Assembly: GCA_964540005.1 (NCBI GenBank)
Contig: CAZILN010000348.1
Location: forward strand, 1 to 34,581
Length of the DNA: 34,581 nt
Direction: 5' to 3'
From: CAZILN01 sp964540005
GTDB lineage: Bacteria > Bacteroidota > Bacteroidia > Bacteroidales > SM23-62
Both the position numbers and the translations under genes were made by a program. This document shows, in pieces, positions 1-8,811 of this stretch (its first letter is position 1; each line of letters starts with the position of its first letter). The notes below the pieces were generated by a model, which was given only the letters and a program-made list of their open reading frames with translations, was not told the origin of the DNA and searched no databases.

Positions 1-1
1 C

Positions 2-349
2 ATCATCACAATTATCACAGCGGCAGGCCGTGACAGCCTGCTCACTATCGGACTGGTGCTTATACTCGCCTGCCTGATCCATAACATTGCCGGGTATACT
101 CTCGGGTACTGGGCCTGCAGGTTGATTGGCATGGATGAAAAATCCTGCCGGACAATCGGGCTGGAAGTAGGTATGCAGAACGGGGGACTGGCCAGCGGTA
201 TCGCCCTTGAAATGGGTAAGGTGGCGACGGTCGGACTGGCGCCGGCCGTGTTCGGGCCCATGATGAATATTACCGGTTCCTCACTGGCCACCTGGTGGCG
301 GGCAAAACAGGGAAAATCAGAAAAGGAGCAGGCAGGTTTCGTGCCATAA
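2..349 (+). CDS. Bile acid:sodium symporter family transporter, C-terminal part (partial)
   Basis: The reading frame is open from the left edge of the window, so the start lies outside and only about 115 C-terminal residues are seen. They contain two hydrophobic stretches and the conserved segment around EVGMQNGGLASGIAL, followed by the PAVFGPMMNITGSSLA segment. Both are characteristic of the BASS (SBF) family, inner-membrane secondary transporters that move organic anions with sodium. The protein ends in a short basic and acidic cytoplasmic tail. The substrate cannot be told from this part: bacterial BASS members carry bile acids, pantoate, pyruvate-like acids and others. About 85 bases separate it from the next gene, so co-transcription is uncertain. 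Family assignment is firm, substrate unknown. Confidence 0.88.
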   Translation: MITIITAAGRDSLLTIGLVLILACLIHNIAGYTLGYWACRLIGMDEKSCRTIGLEVGMQNGGLASGIALEMGKVATVGLAPAVFGPMMNITGSSLATWWRAKQGKSEKEQAGFVP

Positions 350-433
350 GAATCTTTGCCGGTTCGGGAAATTGATATAATCTGTTAAGACACATCCATA
401 ATATCTAAGACAAACCCACATAATCACCTGCAA

Positions 434-2962
434 ATGAAACTAACAAAGTTCCAGCTGGTTGTCCCATCCCTGATCCTCCTGGTTATAACGTATTCGGGGA
501 TCTTTATCATTTCCTGCAATAAAGATCCTGAATCTTGTGATATCCAGGTCTATCACAATGTTGATCCTGAGGAATTTGCCGGTGTTCCTGAACGGACTCC
601 GCTACGTGCCGAACAGGCATGGAAAACAGGGATCCTGACATTCACCGATTATTATGTAGACGAGATAAGGCTGGCAAAACTGGTTAGTTATGAGAACCTG
701 CTCTATTGTATAGTGGTTTATGGCGGAAGTCGCAACAATGAGATCTCTGTGTCTCCGGTATACCATAAAGCTCCTGTTAAAACCATTACCAGGGATTATC
801 AGTTGGACTGGCATCTCAGGGATAACCTCAGGCAGGAAGGGGAGAACATCTATTTCTATACCCTGGATGATTCAGCTTTTCATTTTTCCCTCATTGAATG
901 TGAACTGGTAAAGGACGAAACCTATCCCTTTGAAAAAATTGACTGGGTGAACGGGGTGGTTTCCCCTGATGAAAAATACATGGTATGCTGGTCCAATATT
1001 GAACTATACCTTAAGAACCTTAAAACCGATGAGAAGGAGATTCTCTGGCACGAAGAATACTATGGAGACTGGTCCATCGGCGATGTGGTATGGAGCGAAG
1101 ACAGTAAAAGGCTTTATTTTGACAATTCGGGTCCGCAGGCCTGTATCTGGGAATACCAGCTGGAAAGCAGCACGCTTACAAAGATCGTTCCGGACCATGA
1201 AGCCATGTTCCCGTCGGTCGTTTACTGGAATTCGTGGGATTATGTATGCTACGTGCAGGGAGCTACTATCAGGATAGCCAGCAATGATCCTGAGGCTGCC
1301 GGATTTATCGATCCGGAATTTTTAGGTGACGGAGCCTTCGAGTTCCCGCTTAGTGTCAGGCCGGAACCCGAAGAAATCAAATTTCTTGATGTCATCCTGT
1401 TTGATGAAATAGAAGAAACAGGCAGCTATTCTTTAGACTGGGAAGAAGAAAGTGAAGAGAAGACTGTCTGGAAACTCGGAACCATCACCAGCGGTGAGTA
1501 TTCCGCCGGAACCCTTTTCAGGATTGAGACCCAGTCATCAGGAAAGATGGAAGACTACCATGTTGTACGCAGGTGCATTAAGAAGGATGAAATGCTGATC
1601 TTCCTCCCTCTTTGTTCATCCGCCAAGTACGGATACCAGGTTGACAATGAAAAGTACAGGATCTATTTTAATGACGAAATATATAAATCAGAAATATTCA
1701 AAAACTGCAGGGAAGTTATTATCGATTTCTCAGTGGCCGTTAAAGGCATGTATATTCCTGACACCCTGCTATATGTACCAGGACAGTATTCCATCCGGCT
1801 GGTCGAGGAGACTGTCCTCAATACTGAGCGAGAGAATGCATACAACAGGATAAATGATCCTGCCAGCCTGAAAATACAGATGCAGGCCGTTGATGAAGAT
1901 GAACACCTGGGTGAAATATTCATTGAAAGGGACCCCCGGCGGGAGGACAGGCATGAAGACCTGGAATACCTTGGCGGGGCTTTGTTTGCTTATACAATAG
2001 ATGGATGCCTGCTGGTTTACGGACTGATCCCGAAATTTCTCCCGGTTATTTATGGACGTATCATCAACCAGGGACGTGATTATACCTGGGTATCCGACGC
2101 CGGATATACGGACGGCGAATGGGGCGACCTGGATATTGCATGCATATACACGCAGGAGGAGCTGGCAAATCAACTTGAGTACATAGGATATACCGATTTT
2201 GGTGATACTATCTGGGGATTCCCGACCGATGATCATCCTGTATTAAGAAAGGAATACCAGAGGATAGAGTCGGCTTATAATGAATACTCTTATGAAGGAA
2301 TGGATGAACTGATTGATTATGAAACCTTTGCCAGCGAATTATCCATGTATTTCTGGAAGGATCCTTATGGCAGGTACATCCGGTTCCTCAGCCGCGACTA
2401 CCTGTCACCTCAGATGGCTGAACCGATAATCTACCTGTATGATGATCGGGCCCGGACAGTCACCCTCAGGCCGGATGAAATTATTGACATCATACATTCG
2501 ATCCCACGCATAGAGACGAGCTGGGAAATCATCGGGTCTGCATCAGGACAAGTCACCATGGCTGGAACGGGAAAGCAGTATGATTATCTGTTCTGGGAGG
2601 GCTACGCAGGATTCATCCCCCGCATGAGCAGAGGATTTGTAGTATCCCGTGAGGAGGTACCGGAATTCTTTGATGAAAAACTGAAAGTGCTTGGGCTTGT
2701 GGATCATGAGATAGAAGACTTTAAAGAAGCCTGGCTGGGTGGTTTCACCGGATCACCCTGGTATTTCATTGCATTCTATGAACAGGAGATCATCGACCGC
2801 TTTGCCCCCCTTCACCTCGACCCCATGCCTGAAACCATCATCCGTGTAATGATGGATTATGAAGCTCTGTCTGGACAGATTTCTGCAGAGGAACCGGTAC
2901 TGAAACATCCCCCGGAACGCTCCGGCCTAACGCTTATTGAATGGGGCGGATTGAAGAGATAA
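434..2962 (+). CDS. Large lipoprotein with propeller-like N-half and a conserved uncharacterised C-terminal domain
   Basis: 842 residues. The N-terminus has a hydrophobic segment ending in a lipobox (IIS-C, Cys28), so the protein is probably a lipoprotein. Residues of about 150-290 show repeated blocks of the kind seen in beta-propellers, such as VSPDEKYMVCW and VWSEDSKRLYFD, in which an aspartate precedes a beta strand. The last 180 residues, from PIIYLYDD (about residue 666) through YLFWEG (about 718) to IEWGG near the end, resemble a C-terminal module I recognise from uncharacterised secreted bacterial proteins that carry a KPVIYLYPE start and a VVEWGG end. No catalytic motif is visible and I do not assign a function. 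The gene stands alone, with 123 bases before the next gene on the same strand. Cell-surface or periplasmic location is inferred from the lipobox. Confidence 0.8.
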   Translation: MKLTKFQLVVPSLILLVITYSGIFIISCNKDPESCDIQVYHNVDPEEFAGVPERTPLRAEQAWKTGILTFTDYYVDEIRLAKLVSYENLLYCIVVYGGSRNNEISVSPVYHKAPVKTITRDYQLDWHLRDNLRQEGENIYFYTLDDSAFHFSLIECELVKDETYPFEKIDWVNGVVSPDEKYMVCWSNIELYLKNLKTDEKEILWHEEYYGDWSIGDVVWSEDSKRLYFDNSGPQACIWEYQLESSTLTKIVPDHEAMFPSVVYWNSWDYVCYVQGATIRIASNDPEAAGFIDPEFLGDGAFEFPLSVRPEPEEIKFLDVILFDEIEETGSYSLDWEEESEEKTVWKLGTITSGEYSAGTLFRIETQSSGKMEDYHVVRRCIKKDEMLIFLPLCSSAKYGYQVDNEKYRIYFNDEIYKSEIFKNCREVIIDFSVAVKGMYIPDTLLYVPGQYSIRLVEETVLNTERENAYNRINDPASLKIQMQAVDEDEHLGEIFIERDPRREDRHEDLEYLGGALFAYTIDGCLLVYGLIPKFLPVIYGRIINQGRDYTWVSDAGYTDGEWGDLDIACIYTQEELANQLEYIGYTDFGDTIWGFPTDDHPVLRKEYQRIESAYNEYSYEGMDELIDYETFASELSMYFWKDPYGRYIRFLSRDYLSPQMAEPIIYLYDDRARTVTLRPDEIIDIIHSIPRIETSWEIIGSASGQVTMAGTGKQYDYLFWEGYAGFIPRMSRGFVVSREEVPEFFDEKLKVLGLVDHEIEDFKEAWLGGFTGSPWYFIAFYEQEIIDRFAPLHLDPMPETIIRVMMDYEALSGQISAEEPVLKHPPERSGLTLIEWGGLKR

Positions 2963-3085
2963 GGCCTGTTGACCGAGTTATTGGAACCTGCTGCAACAAA
3001 ATTCTGATTGACTGGTATGCTTTTTTTTCCTATATTCTGACTTTTTTAATGAAGAAAATATTACCCCACTAAACCTAATATCACT

Positions 3086-3808
3086 ATGAAACAAACAATG
3101 AAACTTTTTGGATTACTGATTTTATCCGTTCTGCTTATCAACTCATGCGGAAAAGGCAAACAGCCTGCGGGTTCAGATGAACCTGTGGAAGAAACACCTG
3201 ATGCTATGGTATCCCAGGGCGAGGAAGCCCCGGCCGTATCTGTGTACTGGAGTAACCTGAGCCTCAGGGATGAACCTGTCAAGGACGGTAAATACCTTAC
3301 TGCTATAAGACTGGGTGAAAAGATGACCTACCTGGGACTAACTGCCAGGGACTCTGCCAATAAAACAGATTACATCAAGGTCAGGCTCATGGACGGAAAA
3401 GAAGGCTGGGCGCAGTCAAACCTGATTGTCATAAACGGGGATCCTGCCGTCCTGATCAAGGATGCAGAAATCTATTCACGTCCTGACCTTTTGACCAAGA
3501 CAGATAAGGCCTACAGTAAAATGGATGTGGTGGCTGTCATGCAGTCACAGGGCGAATGGATAGAAGTAAAGGGAAAACGCAAAGAAGGAAGCTGGGTCGA
3601 GACCGGATGGATCAAACCCATAAATATTTCCTATGAATCGGTGGATATTGCTGTGGCTGTGTTCACCAACCAGGCCCTGGCAAAAAAAGAGACCGAGGAC
3701 CAGATCACCGGACTTGAAGACATCGTAAAAAACTCGGATCTGAGCACTTCCGAACTCATCCCCGCGGTTATCGAAATGCTGGACGAACTGCAATCGGAGA
3801 ATCAGTAG
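3086..3808 (+). CDS. SH3-domain lipoprotein
   Basis: 240 residues. A short basic start and hydrophobic segment lead to the lipobox LINS-C (Cys21), followed by an acidic, Pro-rich linker. Residues of about 50-115 and 118-175 look like two successive bacterial SH3-type domains: the first has NLSLRDEP and ends in EGWAQSNLI, the second has AEIYSRPD and ends in WVETGWIKP. Such domains usually bind peptidoglycan or peptide ligands in the periplasm. The last 60 residues are predicted helical and charged. The stop is only 5 bases before the start of the RraA-like gene, so the two are probably co-transcribed and may be translationally coupled. Ligand unknown. The domain calls are from motif pattern only. 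Confidence 0.8.
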   Translation: MKQTMKLFGLLILSVLLINSCGKGKQPAGSDEPVEETPDAMVSQGEEAPAVSVYWSNLSLRDEPVKDGKYLTAIRLGEKMTYLGLTARDSANKTDYIKVRLMDGKEGWAQSNLIVINGDPAVLIKDAEIYSRPDLLTKTDKAYSKMDVVAVMQSQGEWIEVKGKRKEGSWVETGWIKPINISYESVDIAVAVFTNQALAKKETEDQITGLEDIVKNSDLSTSELIPAVIEMLDELQSENQ

Positions 3809-3813
3809 ATAAA

Positions 3814-4740
3814 ATGAAAATCAAGCACTTATTCATCCTGTTACTCCTGCTTCCAGGATTATCACAGGTTTTTTTTGCGCAGATAGCCACCCCCGAAGAG
3901 ATTGCCTTTTATACCGAAGGATGGGAAGGTGAACGTTTCCCGGACGGACGCCCGAAGGTTCCGGATGAACTGCTCGGCAGGCTGCTGAATATCTCCATTG
4001 AAGAAGCCTGGGGGGTAATGCGGGGACAAGGATACCATAACCAGTTTGCAGGGGACTGGGAGATGCTTCATGCAGACCAGCCTTTTATCGGCAGGGCACT
4101 TACCACACAATATGCCCCGAAAAGACCTGACTATGAGAAACGCCTTATGGATAAGGGCCACGGTGAAGGCATGATAGGCGCCATGAATTCATGGCCGATA
4201 GACATGCTCCAGAAAGGGGATGTTTATGTGGCGGACTGTTTTGGAAAAATCATTGACGGGACGCTGATAGGGGATAACCTTGGGAATTCCATATATGCCA
4301 AAACCGGCACCGGGGTGGTTTTTGACGCCGGTTCCCGTGACCTGGAAGGGCTGTCAGCAATCGAAGGTTTCAATGCCTTTGTCAGGGGATGGGATCCCAG
4401 TTACCTGATGGAAACTATGGTAACAGGTATAAATGTTCCCATACGGATAGGAAATGCCATAGTCTTTCCCGGAGATATAGTGCTGGCTAAACCTGAGGGT
4501 GTGATCTTCATCCCTCCCCACCTGGCTGAAAAGGTAGCCATCAATGCTGAATTCATCATGTTGCGTGATACCTTCGGCCATAAGCGCCTGAAGGACGGGG
4601 TGTATACACCCGGACAAATAGACGGGCGCTGGTCAGACGAGATCAAAGCGGATTTCCTTAAATGGCTTGATGAGAATCCTGATCTTCTGCCAATGTCACG
4701 CGAAGAGCTGGATGAATTCATGAAAGGGCGTACCTGGTAG
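3814..4740 (+). CDS. Secreted RraA-fold (dimethylmenaquinone methyltransferase-like) family protein
   Basis: 308 residues with a clear N-terminal signal peptide (basic start, Leu-rich core, cleavage near FAQ at residue 23). The core, about residues 130-240, carries the RraA-fold signature: VADCFGK, then LIGDNLGNSIYAKTGTGVVFDAG and the SRDLEGL loop, which in aldolase members provides the metal- and carboxylate-binding residues (the Arg-Asp pair). The family includes HMG/CHA aldolases, oxaloacetate decarboxylases and RraA, the RNase E inhibitor. Export makes an RNase E role implausible, so an enzyme acting on a periplasmic organic acid is a better guess, but the substrate is not known. About 100 residues at the N-terminus and 60 at the C-terminus lie outside the core. 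It follows the SH3 lipoprotein by 5 bases. Older names such as methyltransferase are historical misannotations. Confidence 0.85.
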   Translation: MKIKHLFILLLLLPGLSQVFFAQIATPEEIAFYTEGWEGERFPDGRPKVPDELLGRLLNISIEEAWGVMRGQGYHNQFAGDWEMLHADQPFIGRALTTQYAPKRPDYEKRLMDKGHGEGMIGAMNSWPIDMLQKGDVYVADCFGKIIDGTLIGDNLGNSIYAKTGTGVVFDAGSRDLEGLSAIEGFNAFVRGWDPSYLMETMVTGINVPIRIGNAIVFPGDIVLAKPEGVIFIPPHLAEKVAINAEFIMLRDTFGHKRLKDGVYTPGQIDGRWSDEIKADFLKWLDENPDLLPMSREELDEFMKGRTW

Positions 4741-4795
4741 ACTGTATACGCAGAATATATTCCGGAGGCAATCAGTAAGTACTGACGGCAGAGGG

Positions 4796-6310
4796 TCAGA
4801 TGGATGAAACATTCAGCTCCCCTCCCTCAGCCTTCTGTCCTGATGCATCAACCGTAACCAGCCGGTAAGCATGGGCTTTTTTATCACCCGGTGCATCATT
4901 AAAACTGAAAGGAGTGTTGTCAGTCTGGGGTTGGTGTTCCACATCTGCAATCTTCTCCCCGTCCCTCCATATTTCGTAGGAGGCAATTGGAGCACTTCCG
5001 GCATAAGCAGAATTCCAGCTTAATGTGACATTTCGCTGATCGTTCTGCATTCCCTGCTCTGCTGCAGGATCCTGTGGGACTGTCATCCCACCTTCGGGGA
5101 CCTGGAACCAGTTGGTCTTACCTTCCTTGGCAGACAGGGCAAGCTCTTCAACATCTTTCCTGTCACTTTCTCCCAGTCCGCCAGGCTCAATATTTGAAGC
5201 GAGTATATTCTGGTGCAACTGGCACTTTAAAGGATCCTTATCAATATGGCCTATCCCGATTATGGCCGTGTGAATACCCGGGGTTGTCAGTGCATATTCC
5301 ACCAGGGGCCTGCTCGGAAGTTTCTCGCTGCCAACTGTCCTGACAACGTCTTCCGAGGTGTTCGACCAGTGTGCTCCCTTGGTATACATGGCGCCGTCGG
5401 CAAAGACCTTCATGGCTATGACACCCATGTTGCGTGCAGCGGCTACAGGAATAACATTGTGCTGCATGTTCATATTCTGCTTGTCGTTGGCATTGATTGC
5501 GACCAGCATGCCATCAAGTATCCCGTAATTATCCCTGCGGATCATCTCCATCATCACAGGTGAGGAATAATGTCCTGAGAAACCAATATGGCGAATCAGT
5601 TTTTCTTCACCCGGATTCATCCCGGTCAGGTTGGTCCCGTCACGAAGGTCACGAAGAACCGCCAGTGCTCCTATGTGTTCCATATCCGGTGAAGTGTTTT
5701 CAATTCCCTGGTAAAGTACATCCACTTCGAAGAGGTTAGTGAGGCTGTGGATCAGCACCATATCCAGGTAGGCTCCTTCAGGATAGGCACCCGAACCGTC
5801 GCCGAAGATCTGCGACAGGCTTCGTTTGACATCATATATAGCATGTTCCCAGCTGTGCCCATCGCTGCGGTTGCCAACACCCTCCCTCATCTCTCCTCCC
5901 TTGCCCCACCTCATATGTGTTTTCGAGGTTAGCCATATGGATTTACGAAGCGATTCCTCATACCCGGGTTCACCCGGGATAAGGTTCAGTTTCCGGAAGG
6001 CCCGGCCGTAATTTGTCTGGCTGGGACCGTAAAGGTTGGAGGTATCAAAATAATTTACACCATATTTGAATGCTTTCAGGATGATCTGCACCGGATTCTC
6101 AGTAGGTGACATCCACTGCAGAGAAGCCTGTCCGCCCAGGGCGAAATTCGTGACTTCAAAATCCAACTTGCCGAAGCTGCGCTTCATTGGCTGAACTATA
6201 GCACCACTACTACATCCTTTGATATAAGGGGCCATTGCGATACCGGCTGCTGCTGCTGCTGTTGTCTTAAAGAATTTTCTCCTGTCTGGTTCTGAAGGTG
6301 TATGTGCCAT
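4796..6310 (-). CDS. Tat-exported aldo/keto reductase with C-terminal Fn3-like domain
   Basis: 504 residues from the ATG at 6310. A longer reading frame exists upstream, but this start places a twin-arginine signal directly at the N-terminus (DRRKFFKT at residues 9-16, then an Ala-rich segment). The catalytic tetrad of the aldo/keto reductase barrel is visible: Asp89 (NYFDTSN), Tyr94, Lys130 (LTSKTH) and His188 (LIHSL). The family performs NAD(P)H-dependent carbonyl/alcohol interconversion, and Tat export fits a protein that folds around its cofactor in the cytoplasm. The last 85 residues, with TLSWNSA, YEIWRDG and YRLVTVDASG, look like a fibronectin type III module, often linked to carbohydrate or surface binding. 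The gene converges on the RraA-like gene and diverges from the short-chain dehydrogenase. Substrate unknown. Confidence 0.87.
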   Translation of the reverse strand: MAHTPSEPDRRKFFKTTAAAAAGIAMAPYIKGCSSGAIVQPMKRSFGKLDFEVTNFALGGQASLQWMSPTENPVQIILKAFKYGVNYFDTSNLYGPSQTNYGRAFRKLNLIPGEPGYEESLRKSIWLTSKTHMRWGKGGEMREGVGNRSDGHSWEHAIYDVKRSLSQIFGDGSGAYPEGAYLDMVLIHSLTNLFEVDVLYQGIENTSPDMEHIGALAVLRDLRDGTNLTGMNPGEEKLIRHIGFSGHYSSPVMMEMIRRDNYGILDGMLVAINANDKQNMNMQHNVIPVAAARNMGVIAMKVFADGAMYTKGAHWSNTSEDVVRTVGSEKLPSRPLVEYALTTPGIHTAIIGIGHIDKDPLKCQLHQNILASNIEPGGLGESDRKDVEELALSAKEGKTNWFQVPEGGMTVPQDPAAEQGMQNDQRNVTLSWNSAYAGSAPIASYEIWRDGEKIADVEHQPQTDNTPFSFNDAPGDKKAHAYRLVTVDASGQKAEGGELNVSSI

Positions 6311-6451
6311 TGTATGAAGGTTTTTGATAATAATCTTGTTACAGACCTTAAATATCCATGCACACAAGTTAAGGAATTCCTGGGAAAGCATGAAAAATAC
6401 ATGATTAGCTAACGGCTGCCCGAAGTAGTGAATACCTAGCCTCAGAAATTA

Positions 6452-6459
6452 TATCTTTG
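6452..6459 (+). promoter_or_regulatory. Probable -7 box for the short-chain dehydrogenase gene
   Basis: TATCTTTG matches the Bacteroidota -7 consensus TAnnTTTG exactly and sits 33 bases before the chosen ATG at 6493. No good TTTG at -33 is visible, so the call rests on one box and on position. Confidence 0.4.
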
Positions 6460-6492
6460 TCATGTCTTTTTCTGATGAAAACATAATTGGTT

Positions 6493-7287
6493 ATGAAATT
6501 TCGAGACAAGGTCGTCTGGATCACAGGTGCTTCTTCGGGAATAGGGGAAGGACTGGCCCATGCATTTGCCCGCGAAGGTGCCAGGCTGGTTCTCCATTCA
6601 CTGACCATGGAAGAACTGGAAAATGTTGCCGCTCACTGCACGGAGAATAATGTAGAGTTCATGCTGCTGGCATTTGACCTGGCACAACCGAATGATTATC
6701 CGGCCCTGGTCAAACAGGTGACAGACCGCTTTGGCCGTATAGATGTACTTATAAATAATGCGGGTATTTCTCAGCGGGCGCTGGCACATGAAACATTAAC
6801 AGCAGTTGACAGGAAGATATTCGAGATCAATTTTTTCAGCGCTGTTGAGCTGACCAAAGCTGTCCTGCCTGTCATGATGGCCCGGGGAAGCGGGTCCATA
6901 GCTGCATCCAGCAGCATAACAGGCATCTTCGGATTTCCACTTCGCTCTTCCTATTCAGCTTCCAAGCATGCTGTATCCGGTTTCTTCGAAACCCTGGGAA
7001 TTGAAATGCGCCCCCACAATATCTTTGTCACCGTAAGCTATCCGGGCCGTGTAAGAACTGAAATATCAAAGCACTCTCTTCAAAAGAATGGAGAAACATG
7101 GGATAAGATGGATGATGGACTGGACCGTGGAATATCCGTTGAGAAATGTGCCCGCCGGTATCTTAAATCCATATACAGGAAGAAAAGAACTGTATATATA
7201 GGGGGCCTCGAGATTATTATGCCCTACCTGAAAAGATACTGCCCGCGCCTGTTCTATCTCGTAGCCGGAAGAGTCAAACCAACATAG
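6493..7287 (+). CDS. Short-chain dehydrogenase/reductase (SDR)
   Basis: 264 residues from the ATG at 6493. A TTG two codons upstream is possible but less likely. Classical SDR features are all present: the nucleotide-binding TGASSGIG at residues 11-18, the NNAG motif at 88-91, and the catalytic Ser141, Tyr154 and Lys158 (YSASK). The overall pattern, including the VRTEIS segment after the active site, resembles the DHRS7-like group of oxidoreductases. It would catalyse NAD(P)-dependent oxidation or reduction of an alcohol or ketone in the cytoplasm, with unknown substrate. It is transcribed divergently from the aldo/keto reductase and lies 159 bases before the rnf operon, so it is probably a separate unit. 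Confidence 0.9.
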   Translation: MKFRDKVVWITGASSGIGEGLAHAFAREGARLVLHSLTMEELENVAAHCTENNVEFMLLAFDLAQPNDYPALVKQVTDRFGRIDVLINNAGISQRALAHETLTAVDRKIFEINFFSAVELTKAVLPVMMARGSGSIAASSSITGIFGFPLRSSYSASKHAVSGFFETLGIEMRPHNIFVTVSYPGRVRTEISKHSLQKNGETWDKMDDGLDRGISVEKCARRYLKSIYRKKRTVYIGGLEIIMPYLKRYCPRLFYLVAGRVKPT

Positions 7288-7408
7288 GAAGACTATCCCG
7301 TGTCAGAGGTACCATGTCCGCTATGTGACTTACTATTTATACTGACTTTAAATTAAGTGCTTTTACCAAAAACTGATAAAACGCAATCCTTTACTGGTTT
7401 AACAATTA

Positions 7409-7416
7409 TAATTTTG
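7409..7416 (+). promoter_or_regulatory. Probable -7 box of the rseC-rnf operon
   Basis: TAATTTTG matches TAnnTTTG and lies 30 bases before the rseC ATG, with an AT-rich stretch upstream. It would drive the whole rseC-rnfBCDGEA operon, since no other gap in the operon is large enough for a promoter. The -33 element is not clear. Confidence 0.42.
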
Positions 7417-7446
7417 TAGCTCTATCTAAAAGCAGCATATTATCCG

Positions 7447-7866
7447 ATGTACGGCCAGTCAATTACACATGAAGGAGTAATTGAGAATATCTCTGAAAAT
7501 AAATTGTTTATCAGATTATCCAGGCTTCCGGCCTGTGCTGAATGCCATGCCAAAGGCATTTGTTCAGTTCCGGATTCGGCTGATGGAGAAGTAATGGTTG
7601 CTGACCAGAAACCGGGAATGGTGCAGGGGGACCATGTAGTAGTAAGTATCACACGTTCCCATGCATACCGGGCCCTCCTGCTCGGGTATGTTCTGCCCTT
7701 TGTCCTGGTGCTGACTGCAATGATCCTTTTAACAGCCTTCCGGGTCAGAGAATGGATAGCCGCCCTGTTTTCACTGTCTGTCCTGGTACCGTATTACCTG
7801 ATGATCAGACAGTTCAGCAACAGGATAGAAAGATCTTTTAACTTTATTGTAAGCAAGCAAGTGTAA
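7447..7866 (+). CDS. rseC: RseC/MucC-family membrane protein
   Basis: 139 residues. An N-terminal cytoplasmic part carries three cysteines in the pattern CxxCxxxxxC (Cys30, 33, 39), followed by two transmembrane helices at about 75-97 and 101-119. This is the layout of RseC/MucC. In Escherichia coli RseC is linked to the SoxR-reducing system together with the Rnf-like Rsx complex and modulates sigma-E signalling. In Bacteroidota the gene commonly heads the rnf operon, as here: the rnfB start follows after 9 bases. The cysteines suggest an iron-sulfur or redox function, but this is not established. The family assignment is strong from motif and context. Confidence 0.9.
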   Translation: MYGQSITHEGVIENISENKLFIRLSRLPACAECHAKGICSVPDSADGEVMVADQKPGMVQGDHVVVSITRSHAYRALLLGYVLPFVLVLTAMILLTAFRVREWIAALFSLSVLVPYYLMIRQFSNRIERSFNFIVSKQV

Positions 7867-7875
7867 TAATTTCAG

Positions 7876-8811
7876 ATGAGTCCGGCAATCCTCTATACAA
7901 TTATCTCCCTGAGCAGTCTAGGTATCATCGCTGCCATCATTTTATACTTTGTTGCGCAGAGGTTCAAGGTCTTCGAAGACCCCAGGGTAGACATCATTGA
8001 AGATGCACTTCCTGCCGCCAACTGCGGGGGATGCGGGTATCCCGGGTGCAGGAATTTTGCAGAAGCGCTTGTAAAAAGTGAAGATATTTCAGGCATGTAT
8101 TGTCCTGTGGGCGGGATGACCGTTATGAACGTGGTATCAGGTATCCTGGGAGTGGAAACATCCCAGCAGGATGAACAGGTAGCTGTTGTTCGTTGTTCAG
8201 GGTCCTTTGCCGTCAGGGAACGAACCAGCATCTATAACGGGCCAGCTTCATGTGCGATAGAATCCAGCCTGTATTCGGGTGATACCGGATGCGCCTATGG
8301 ATGCCTGGGGCACGGGGACTGCGTGCAGGTGTGTGATTTCGATGCCATCCATATGAACCCGCTGACGGGACTACCAGAGGTCACCGATGAAAAATGTACT
8401 GCCTGCGGGGCCTGTGTAACTGCCTGCCCTAAAGACATTATTGAACTCCGTAAGAGAAACAAAAGGGACCGGAAGATATTTGTCTCATGCATTAATGAAG
8501 AAAAGGGAGGAATTGCTAAAAAGAGTTGTCAGGTTGCCTGTATAGGATGCAGCAAATGCCAGAAGGTTTGTCCGCATGAAGCCATCATTATTGAAAATTT
8601 CCTGGCATATATTGATCCCGTGAAATGCAAACTCTGCAGAAAATGCGCCCCTGTTTGCCCTACTGACTCCATCCTGGAAATAAATTTCCCCCCAAGAAAG
8701 GTAAAACCCGAAGAAGCTTCGGAAGAAGGCAACCAGGATATGCCGCTCGTGAAATCAGGCGACACAGGAGATTCTGACAGTTCAATCACTAAATCGACTG
8801 AAGGTGTATAA
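7876..8811 (+). CDS. rnfB: Electron transport complex subunit RnfB (ferredoxin-type, multi-cluster)
   Basis: 311 residues. One N-terminal membrane helix (about 5-27) is followed by the Fe-S domain with Cys50, Cys53, Cys58 and Cys76 (NCGGCGYPGC). Further on are four cysteine-rich ferredoxin-type motifs, beginning at CAYGC, CTACGACVTACP, CIGCSKCQKVCP and CKLCRKCAPVCP. This is more clusters than the two ferredoxin clusters of E. coli RnfB and resembles RnfB of anaerobes. RnfB receives electrons from reduced ferredoxin and passes them into the membrane complex. The C-terminal 40 residues are acidic and low in complexity. The stop overlaps the rnfC start by 8 bases. Confidence 0.95.
   Translation: MSPAILYTIISLSSLGIIAAIILYFVAQRFKVFEDPRVDIIEDALPAANCGGCGYPGCRNFAEALVKSEDISGMYCPVGGMTVMNVVSGILGVETSQQDEQVAVVRCSGSFAVRERTSIYNGPASCAIESSLYSGDTGCAYGCLGHGDCVQVCDFDAIHMNPLTGLPEVTDEKCTACGACVTACPKDIIELRKRNKRDRKIFVSCINEEKGGIAKKSCQVACIGCSKCQKVCPHEAIIIENFLAYIDPVKCKLCRKCAPVCPTDSILEINFPPRKVKPEEASEEGNQDMPLVKSGDTGDSDSSITKSTEGV

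Noticed and set aside
1769..2236. 155-codon minus-strand reading frame
   Set aside because: It is antisense to the 842-residue lipoprotein gene and shows no domain or signal.
4772..4785. TCAGTA/TACTGA inverted repeat between convergent genes as a terminator
   Set aside because: The 6-bp stem is AT-rich, has a 2-base loop and no T-tract, so it is too weak to call.
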